From: an uncultured Acetatifactor sp.
GTDB taxonomy: Bacteria; Bacillota; Clostridia; Lachnospirales; Lachnospiraceae
Length of the DNA stretch: 10,271 bases
Reading direction: 5' to 3'
NCBI GenBank assembly: GCA_948896875.1
Contig: CAQUWW010000106.1
Coordinates: 1 to 10,271 of the forward strand
How positions within the stretch are numbered: the first letter of the stretch is position 1; the number at the start of each line of letters is the position of its first letter. A model generated the notes under the pieces. It was not told the origin of the DNA. It did no database searches and worked only from the letters and a program-made list of their open reading frames with translations. The position numbers and the translations under genes were made by a program. Of the stretch, positions 1-4,448 are shown piece after piece.

Positions 1-383
1 GGATGAAATCAGGGGTTATGGAGGAAGTGAAACGAAGCTTCAAACCGGAATTCATCAATAGAATCGATGACATTATCGTGTTCCATCAGCTAAACAAAGA
101 TAATATGAAGGCCATTGTCAGTCTTCTGGCCTCTAATCTGCGTACGCGCTGTGAGGAGCAGATGGATATCAAGCTGACACTGACGGCTTCTCTGAAAGAG
201 TATCTTGCGGACAAATATGCCGATGTAAGGATGGGGGCCAGGCCGTTAAAACGGGCGATTCAGTCTCAGGTAGAGGATTCCCTGGCAGAAGAAATCCTTT
301 TGAAAAAAGTGCAGCCGGGAGATGTGGTTTCAGCGGGCATCAAGAATGGAAAGGTATGCTTTACAGTGAAGCAGAGTCAGTGA
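1..383 (+). CDS. clpC: ATP-dependent Clp protease ATP-binding subunit ClpC, C-terminal part
   Basis: Partial gene whose 5' part lies before the window; the first complete codon begins at base 3. The 126 visible residues are the end of the second AAA+ module of a Clp/HSP100 unfoldase. The FKPEFINRID segment (residues 13-22) carries the conserved arginine and matches the family's F-x-PEFLNRID motif. GARPLKRAIQ (78-87) is the sensor-2 region, followed by the usual EDxLAEEIL helix. ClpC feeds unfolded substrates to the ClpP peptidase in the cytoplasm and acts in stress response and protein quality control. I prefer ClpC to ClpB or ClpE because radA lies close downstream, as in the Firmicute ctsR-mcsA-mcsB-clpC-radA cluster. 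No clear terminator follows the stop, so readthrough into the next genes is possible. The family is certain; the paralogue is inferred from context. Confidence 0.92.
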   Translation, partial: MKSGVMEEVKRSFKPEFINRIDDIIVFHQLNKDNMKAIVSLLASNLRTRCEEQMDIKLTLTASLKEYLADKYADVRMGARPLKRAIQSQVEDSLAEEILLKKVQPGDVVSAGIKNGKVCFTVKQSQ

Positions 384-410
384 AAAGCCGGGGATGAATT
401 GAAAAAAAGA

Positions 411-439
411 TAGAAAAAAATCCCATTTTATATTATACT
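411..439 (+). promoter_or_regulatory. Candidate sigma-A promoter for the 557-970 / radA unit
   Basis: A -10-like TATACT (434-439, five of six matches) lies 17 bases downstream of a weaker -35-like TAGAAA (411-416, four of six) in an A/T-rich stretch between clpC and the next gene. Transcription would start near 446 and give a leader of about 110 bases. The -35 match is modest, so this is a candidate. It would let the orphan and radA be expressed apart from clpC. Confidence 0.4.
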
Positions 440-460
440 GTAAATACCGGCTAAGAGGCA

Positions 461-490
461 GGGACCGCAGGAGGAAAAAGCTGCGGCCCC
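461..490 (+). other. Strong hairpin in the leader before gene 557-970
   Basis: GGGACCGCAG (461-470) pairs with CTGCGGCCCC (481-490), ten positions with one A·C mismatch, around a ten-base purine-rich loop. No T-run follows, so it is not a standard intrinsic terminator. CCGG at 447-450 and CCGG at 500-503 could close a second, outer stem around it. It may be a stabilising or regulatory 5' leader structure. I do not recognise it as a known riboswitch class. Confidence 0.45.
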
Positions 491-556
491 GAAAGATATC
501 CGGATTCATTGTGCATAGAAGGACACAGCAGAACGAAAAGCAGGAGGATATAAGAG

Positions 557-970
557 ATGGCAGTGGTAGAGGAATTGCTCAGAAGCGAGGCAAACGGCGG
601 AATCAGTTTCGGCAATCATAAGCTGGAGAAGAAAGCAAAGGTAGAGGATTATCAGCATGCGGGTGATTTGCTGAAGGTGAAGACCTGTAAAGAAATCACA
701 AAGCTGGAGAAAAACGGAATGTTTCTCTATGAGTCCGTACCGGGGACCAGTGTCCTGAACTTTACGGAAAAAGAGAACGAGGTTGAATTTGTGGTGGAGG
801 GTGATGAGGATGCCCAGATCACCATTGGGCTCATGGATGACAAGGTCTATGAAGTATTTGTAGACGGCAGCAGTATCGGAGCCATAGAGACAGGACTTGG
901 AGGGAAGCTTTCGCTGAGTGTGGAGCTGGGCGCCGCCGATGAGGTTCCGGTAAAAATAGTACAGATATAA
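557..970 (+). CDS. Conserved orphan protein of unknown function between clpC and radA
   Basis: A 137-residue protein starting at ATG 557, with AGGAGG at 542-547 nine bases upstream. It has no signal peptide, membrane segment or motif that I can assign, so it is probably cytoplasmic. The N-terminal third is charged and lysine-rich. The rest alternates hydrophobic and polar residues with many valines, glycines and acidic residues (VEFVVEGDEDAQITIGL near 75-91), which suggests a small beta-rich fold. I recall similar Lachnospiraceae proteins carrying the label 'endosialidase', but 137 residues is far too short for that enzyme and I see no catalytic signature, so I would not transfer the name. 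radA begins 11 bases after its stop, so the two are probably co-transcribed. That link, plus clpC upstream, weakly hints at a stress or genome-maintenance setting; the function is unknown. Confidence 0.85.
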   Translation: MAVVEELLRSEANGGISFGNHKLEKKAKVEDYQHAGDLLKVKTCKEITKLEKNGMFLYESVPGTSVLNFTEKENEVEFVVEGDEDAQITIGLMDDKVYEVFVDGSSIGAIETGLGGKLSLSVELGAADEVPVKIVQI

Positions 971-981
971 GGGGAAGAAAA

Positions 982-2358
982 ATGGCCAGGGGAAAGACGT
1001 CCACCGTTTTTTTCTGCCAGAACTGCGGATATGAGTCTCCGAAATGGATGGGGCAGTGTCCGGGGTGCAGAGAATGGAATACTTTTGTGGAGGAGACAGT
1101 GAGGAGCCACTCGCGCGCAGGTGTCTCCTCTCCTTCCACAGACAGACATGGCAGAGTACTTCCCACCGTTCTGTCCGAGGTCGATGTCCGGGAGGATGAT
1201 AAGATTGTGACCGGTATCGGCGAACTGGATCAGGTTCTGGGCGGCGGTCTGGTGCAGGGATCCCTTACATTGGTGGGAGGCGACCCGGGAATCGGGAAAT
1301 CCACATTGTTTTTGCAGGTGTGCCGCAACTTGTCTCATCAGGGACACAAGGTATTGTATATATCCGGGGAGGAATCTTTGGCCCAGATCAAAATGCGTGC
1401 CGACAGAATCGGGGACTTCTCGTCCCGGATGCTGTTGCTGTGCGAGACGAACCTGGCTGTGATTGAAGATGTGATCCGAAGCGAAGTACCCCGGGCAGTG
1501 GTCATTGATTCCATCCAGACCATGTACAATGAGACGGTGTCTGCCGCGCCGGGCAGCGTATCTCAGGTGCGGGAGTCCACAGGAGTGCTGCTGCAGCTGG
1601 CAAAAGGGCTGGGCGTATCGGTTCTCATTGTAGGACATGTGACGAAGGATGGAACTGTGGCAGGTCCGAGAGTGCTGGAGCATATGGTTGACGCGGTACT
1701 TTATTTTGAAGGAGACAGACATGCCTCTTATCGGATCCTGCGGGGGGTAAAGAACCGTTTTGGTTCCACCAATGAGATCGGGGTCTTCGAGATGCAGGAA
1801 AAGGGTCTGGTGGAAGTAAAAAATGCATCGGAGTACATGCTGAACGGCAGACCTGAGAATGCCAGCGGGTCCGTGGTGACCTGTACGATGGAGGGAACCA
1901 GGCCTTTGCTGGTGGAAATTCAGGCATTGGTATGTCACAGCAGTTTCGGGATTCCCCGCAGACAGACTACGGGAACTGATTTTAACCGGGTGAATCTGCT
2001 GATGGCCGTGCTGGAGAAGCGTTCGGGAGTGCAGCTGGTTTCCTGTGACGCTTATGTGAATATTACGGGCGGAATGAAGATTGCGGAACCGGCTATTGAT
2101 CTGGGAATTGTGATAGCTGTGCTTTCCAGTTTTCGGAACTGTGTCCTGAGTACCAGACTGGCGGCCTTCGGGGAAGTGGGTCTGAGCGGAGAAGTGAGAG
2201 GAGTGAGCATGGCAAAGCAGCGTGTGATGGAAGCGGAGAAAATGGGCTTTGATACCTGTGTTCTGCCTTATGTCTGCGCGGAAGAATGCCAAAAATGCAG
2301 CAGGATAAAAATCATAGGCGTCAAGACCGTTCAGGATGTGATCGACAGACTCTTTTAA
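982..2358 (+). CDS. radA: DNA repair protein RadA (Sms)
   Basis: A 458-residue, full-length RadA/Sms, a RecA-like ATPase that helps process recombination intermediates and branch migration during homologous recombination and repair. Domains in order: an N-terminal four-cysteine zinc finger (C12, C15, C26, C29); the ATPase core with Walker A GDPGIGKS (100-107) and Walker B around AVVIDSIQT (172-180); the RadA-specific KNRFG motif (257-261); and a C-terminal Lon-protease-like domain from about residue 285. The usual Lon catalytic role is not expected in this family. All signature residues are present. The ATG at 982 follows GGGGAAG at 971-977 and sits 11 bases after the preceding stop, so radA likely shares a transcript with the upstream orphan. 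A T-rich, promoter-bearing spacer leading to tRNA-Trp follows. Length and domain order are normal for the family. Confidence 0.97.
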   Translation: MARGKTSTVFFCQNCGYESPKWMGQCPGCREWNTFVEETVRSHSRAGVSSPSTDRHGRVLPTVLSEVDVREDDKIVTGIGELDQVLGGGLVQGSLTLVGGDPGIGKSTLFLQVCRNLSHQGHKVLYISGEESLAQIKMRADRIGDFSSRMLLLCETNLAVIEDVIRSEVPRAVVIDSIQTMYNETVSAAPGSVSQVRESTGVLLQLAKGLGVSVLIVGHVTKDGTVAGPRVLEHMVDAVLYFEGDRHASYRILRGVKNRFGSTNEIGVFEMQEKGLVEVKNASEYMLNGRPENASGSVVTCTMEGTRPLLVEIQALVCHSSFGIPRRQTTGTDFNRVNLLMAVLEKRSGVQLVSCDAYVNITGGMKIAEPAIDLGIVIAVLSSFRNCVLSTRLAAFGEVGLSGEVRGVSMAKQRVMEAEKMGFDTCVLPYVCAEECQKCSRIKIIGVKTVQDVIDRLF

Positions 2359-2375
2359 AAAAATTCAAAATATAC

Positions 2376-2405
2376 TTGATTCTTGGAAAGAGTTTGTGTT
2401 ATAAT
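2376..2405 (+). promoter_or_regulatory. Extended -10 promoter for tRNA-Trp
   Basis: A perfect TATAAT (2400-2405) is preceded by TG one base upstream (2397-2398), which makes an extended -10 element. TTGATT (2376-2381, four of six) lies 18 bases before it as the -35. The start point would be near 2412, giving a leader of about 60 bases on the tRNA precursor. Position and quality fit a stable-RNA promoter. Confidence 0.7.
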
Positions 2406-2430
2406 AAACTTCGTCAGTGAAAATCAGGGT

Positions 2431-2457
2431 AACAGTTTTAGACTTGTCTGAGCTGTT
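2431..2457 (+). repeat. Inverted repeat in the tRNA-Trp leader
   Basis: AACAG (2431-2435) pairs with CTGTT (2453-2457), and AGAC/GTCT can form an inner stem between them. It lies wholly inside the predicted 5' leader of the tRNA precursor. It could be a processing or folding element, but the stems are short and chance is possible. Confidence 0.3.
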
Positions 2458-2472
2458 GCAGATCTGGCATCC

Positions 2473-2543
2473 AGGGGAATAGTACAATGGTAGTGCGGCG
2501 GTCTCCAAAACCGTTGATGGGAGTTCGATCCTCTCTTCCCCTG
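2473..2543 (+). tRNA. tRNA-Trp (anticodon CCA)
   Basis: A complete cloverleaf of 71 bases. The acceptor stem is AGGGGAA (2473-2479) with TTCCCCT (2536-2542) and discriminator G at 2543. The D arm (2482-2496) has a four-pair stem containing one G-U. The anticodon stem GCGGT/ACCGT holds the loop CTCCAAA with anticodon CCA at 2505-2507. The variable loop is four bases, and the T arm has GGGAG/CTCTC with one G-U around TTCGATC. The 3' CCA is not encoded and must be added after transcription. It decodes UGG. It stands alone, with its own promoter upstream and a terminator about 46 bases downstream. Confidence 0.96.
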
Positions 2544-2588
2544 TTACATATGAGAAGGAATGAATTGTATAGTGGATGCAAAAGGTTG

Positions 2589-2625
2589 AAAGCGTAAGGT
2601 CGTAAAAAGGACAATACGCTTTTTC
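2589..2625 (+). terminator. Intrinsic terminator after tRNA-Trp
   Basis: AAAGCGTA (2589-2596) is exactly complementary to TACGCTTT (2615-2622), and the run of five T at 2620-2624 follows. The 18-base loop contains a further GTC/GAC pairing that would shorten it. The T-run is on the plus strand, so the element stops plus-strand transcripts coming from tRNA-Trp. Confidence 0.65.
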
Positions 2626-2688
2626 TATGCGCAGGACCGGATAGGAAGATTTTCCCGGCTTGATTTGTCCGGAGGAAGGAGGAAGTAT

Positions 2689-3081
2689 ATGGAAGAGAAC
2701 AGACAGTTGAAGGAGGCGCTTGCACTTCTGCAGAATTATGTGTGTACTTTGGCGGAGCAGGCAGGAGAAAATGCGGAATATGGAGAACGGATCTGGGAGG
2801 GAATCCGCCGGTCGGAAGGATTGCTGCAGGAATTGGCTTATTTTTATGATCACAATCGCTTTTTATGCCAATATCAGGTGGCAGGGTACACTCTGGTCGA
2901 TGTTCTGATATGGCAGGTGGATCATTTCAAATTGTACATGGATCGTCCGGAGGAAATGAACCGATACAGACAGCAAAGACTGTTGCTGGCGGCTTTTGAC
3001 ACCATGCTGCAGATGGAGCAGGACCCGACGCCTTTTGTAGAGAAAATGCAGGACGAGACAGGACAGGATATCCTGAAATGA
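2689..3081 (+). CDS. Unrecognised 130-residue soluble protein
   Basis: I do not recognise a named family. ATG 2689 is preceded by a strong purine-rich site (GGAGGAAGGAGG, from 2671), which fixes this start over an in-frame TTG at 2665. The protein has no signal peptide or membrane segment. It reads as all-helical, with many glutamate, glutamine, leucine and arginine residues, an aromatic patch near the middle (YFYDH around 49-53) and a WQVDHFKLYM segment around 75-84. It has two cysteines and no metal or nucleotide-binding motif that I can see. It follows the tRNA-Trp terminator, so it needs either readthrough or its own promoter. TTGAAA (2586-2591) and GACAAT (2610-2615), 18 bases apart, are a weak candidate that overlaps the terminator. 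Coding is supported by the ribosome binding site, uninterrupted length and position between plus-strand genes. Confidence 0.75.
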   Translation: MEENRQLKEALALLQNYVCTLAEQAGENAEYGERIWEGIRRSEGLLQELAYFYDHNRFLCQYQVAGYTLVDVLIWQVDHFKLYMDRPEEMNRYRQQRLLLAAFDTMLQMEQDPTPFVEKMQDETGQDILK

Positions 3082-3134
3082 CAAAAGCACTCGTAAAAGA
3101 AATACGAGTGCCTTCGCCTATAAAAGGGGAATTC
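3082..3134 (-). ncRNA. Candidate short RNA from the minus strand (about 50 bases)
   Basis: This is the interval between the predicted minus-strand start (near 3134) and the T-tract of the terminator-like hairpin (ending near 3083). The transcript would be a short unstructured 5' part followed by the 9-bp terminator hairpin. It would just touch the 3' end of the gene at 2689-3081 in antisense. It is inferred from promoter and terminator geometry alone. It could be an sRNA, an antisense regulator or transcriptional noise. Confidence 0.3.
3087..3111 (-). terminator. Perfect 9-bp hairpin, terminator-like on the minus strand
   Basis: GCACTCGTA (3087-3095) and TACGAGTGC (3103-3111) are perfectly complementary around a seven-base loop. 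Read on the plus strand the hairpin is followed by CTTCGCC, a poor U-tract. Read on the minus strand it is followed directly by TTTT (3086-3083). The geometry therefore favours ending minus-strand transcripts, although weak bidirectional use, ending the gene at 2689-3081, is possible. Confidence 0.55.
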
Positions 3135-3140
3135 ATGTAT

Positions 3141-3169
3141 AATATACCTGATCCCCCATTGTTTGTCAA
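3141..3169 (-). promoter_or_regulatory. Near-consensus sigma-A promoter on the minus strand
   Basis: On the minus strand a perfect TTGACA (plus-strand 3164-3169) is followed after exactly 17 bases by TATATT (3141-3146, five of six). This is the best -35 and spacing combination I see in the window, yet it points away from the downstream plus-strand operon and into a hairpin terminator. A start near 3134 would give an RNA of only about 50-55 bases. No protein gene on this strand explains it. Confidence 0.5.
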
Positions 3170-3247
3170 TATCTTTTTTAAAATTCTTTTATTTTATTTT
3201 TTTCGACAGGATTTACAGGCGATTCTGCTGTACATTTCAGAAAAATA

Positions 3248-3256
3248 TGATAAAAT
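3248..3256 (+). promoter_or_regulatory. Candidate extended -10 for the 3316-8240 operon
   Basis: TG at 3248-3249, one base, then TAAAAT (3251-3256, five of six) forms an extended -10 element in an A/T-rich stretch about 60 bases before the first gene of the unit. The -35 region (near 3228) is poor. An alternative plus-strand pair is TTGTCA (3163-3168) with TTTTAT (3187-3192). I cannot choose firmly between them. Confidence 0.35.
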
Positions 3257-3315
3257 AAAACATATGTGTCATTTTTGTTGGAAACAGGGAAGGAACCGGA
3301 AGGTGGGTAGGTTTT

Positions 3316-3777
3316 ATGGAAGAGAAAATGGAATATCGACAGCAGGTGGTACAGGAATATCGGCGGTTGCTGAATCCGCTTTTGCAGTATCTGCCCTGGC
3401 TGGAGAGTCATTCCGGAAAGAGCGTGAGCCGCAATTATCAGGGGCAGGGACTGAGTAAACGTTCTATCAGTTTTCCGGTCTATGATGCCACATTGATGAA
3501 TTTTGTCAGGGAAGCCGCCGCATCGGAGCTGATGGATCGCAATTACTGCTATGTATATACGCGGAATCAGATCAGAACCCATGAAGATGAGAAAAGGGTG
3601 ATCGCCGCTGCGGAGCTGAGAGATTGGGAGATTCTGAGAGGGATTTTGTCCAAATATGTGTTGGAAGGAATGACTAAGGCCACCCTGTGGGGTGAGGCTG
3701 TGCAGGAGAATCTGTTTGTATTGATTTTGCGGAAGATGCGAGATATTGTTGAATACTGGGACAGGACAAAAAGATAA
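3316..3777 (+). CDS. Unrecognised 153-residue protein, first gene of the tetR-purL unit
   Basis: I recall similar proteins in Lachnospiraceae but cannot give a function. ATG 3316 follows AGGTGG (3301-3306) at nine bases; a second in-frame ATG at 3328 is a possible alternative start. There is no signal peptide or membrane segment. The N-terminal half is helical (YRRLLNPLLQYLPWL near 14-28). A glycine/serine-containing stretch (about 34-53) follows, then a segment rich in tyrosine, arginine and acidic residues (DRNYCYVYTRNQIRTHEDE near 74-92). The C-terminal half reads as helices. Paired polar and aromatic residues in the middle could form an active or binding site, but no known catalytic motif is visible. 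The tetR gene starts 21 bases after its stop, so the two are probably co-transcribed and could be functionally linked. Confidence 0.8.
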   Translation: MEEKMEYRQQVVQEYRRLLNPLLQYLPWLESHSGKSVSRNYQGQGLSKRSISFPVYDATLMNFVREAAASELMDRNYCYVYTRNQIRTHEDEKRVIAAAELRDWEILRGILSKYVLEGMTKATLWGEAVQENLFVLILRKMRDIVEYWDRTKR

Positions 3778-3798
3778 GACCGTGCGAGGAGGGGTAGA

Positions 3799-4401
3799 AT
3801 GGGAGAAAAGTCCGCACAGAAGAGGAAATTTATATTGGAGACAGCCAGAAAAGTCTTCGTGGAAAAAGGATTTAAGAAAGTGACCATGAAGGATATTGTG
3901 GAAGCATGTGAGATCAGCCGGGGCGGGCTGTATCTGTACTTTGACAATACAAATCAGATTTTTCTGGAAGTGATGAAACTGGAGAGCCAGGAAGCCGACG
4001 ATGTATTTTCTGACAGCATTGCCGACGATGCTACGGCCGCGGATATTCTGATTTTGTTTCTGAAGGAACAGAAGAAGGAGCTTCTCAGAAAGAATGATAC
4101 ACTGACACAGGCTATTTATGAGTTCTATTTTCAGAATCAGCTGAGCAGAAAAGACAATATCCTGAAGAAGCAGTTTGATTCTGCGGTAAAAATTATGGAG
4201 AAGCTGATAGAGACAGGTGTTGACAATGGGGAATTTTACTGTGAAGACTGCAGAGGAATGGCCAGAAATATTATGTTTGTGCTGGAAGGACTGAAGATTT
4301 CCGCCCAGACCATCGGTGTCACGGCGGAGGCTGTGGACCGGGAGATTCGCTTTATTCTGCGAATGCTGGGGCTGGAGGAGGTAGAAGAGCTTTTGGGCTG
4401 A
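3799..4401 (+). CDS. TetR/AcrR-family transcriptional regulator
   Basis: A 200-residue protein with a typical TetR plan. An N-terminal DNA-binding domain of about 50 residues has its helix-turn-helix at 28-48 (VTMKDIVEACEISRGGLYLYF), preceded by the usual helix ending KVFVEKGF. A helical C-terminal domain (about 55-200) for ligand binding and dimerisation follows. The start at ATG 3799 is fixed by GAGGAGGGG (3786-3794). Such proteins bind operators as dimers and are released by small ligands, usually as repressors, often of efflux or metabolic genes. The ligand cannot be told from sequence. The gene is 21 bases after the preceding orphan and 47 bases before purL, all in one direction, so it probably belongs to the same transcript. 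No transporter or enzyme typical of TetR-efflux pairs lies in the window. Self-regulation through the 3082-3315 spacer is plausible. Confidence 0.92.
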   Translation: MGEKSAQKRKFILETARKVFVEKGFKKVTMKDIVEACEISRGGLYLYFDNTNQIFLEVMKLESQEADDVFSDSIADDATAADILILFLKEQKKELLRKNDTLTQAIYEFYFQNQLSRKDNILKKQFDSAVKIMEKLIETGVDNGEFYCEDCRGMARNIMFVLEGLKISAQTIGVTAEAVDREIRFILRMLGLEEVEELLG

Positions 4402-4448
4402 GCGGGGTTGTGGAAACTGTGATCAAGACTGAATGGAGGGACATTGGA

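Noticed and set aside
384..556. Known riboswitch class (for example cyclic-di-GMP) in the clpC-orphan spacer
   Set aside because: The hairpin is present, but I could not match conserved core sequences of any riboswitch I know, so it is listed only as an unassigned structure.
847..2292. 481-residue open frame on the minus strand opposite radA
   Set aside because: Its translation is rich in His, Ser, Gln and Pro with no family resemblance, while the opposite strand encodes a textbook RadA. It is a shadow frame.
2665..2691. Upstream TTG start for the 130-residue gene
   Set aside because: It lies before the strong GGAGGAAGGAGG site, which is correctly placed for ATG 2689.
2927..3169. Minus-strand 80-residue open frame covering the candidate short RNA
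   Set aside because: Its first ATG lies at or upstream of the predicted promoter, there is no ribosome binding site, and the terminator hairpin would cut it off. The short-RNA reading is simpler.
3078..3458. 126-residue plus-strand open frame across the spacer and the 153-residue gene
   Set aside because: It has no ribosome binding site, its spacer part is low-complexity Phe/Ile/Leu from A/T-rich DNA, and it overlaps a better gene in another frame.
4410..4448. Upstream GTG start for purL adding 13 residues
   Set aside because: GGAGGG at 4435-4440 is eight bases before ATG 4449, and relatives begin near the MVRRIYVEKK segment; the extra residues do not look conserved.
4402..4448. Purine riboswitch or PurR-type site before purL
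   Set aside because: The 47-base spacer is too short for a purine aptamer, and I see no matching conserved loop sequences or PurBox-like repeat.
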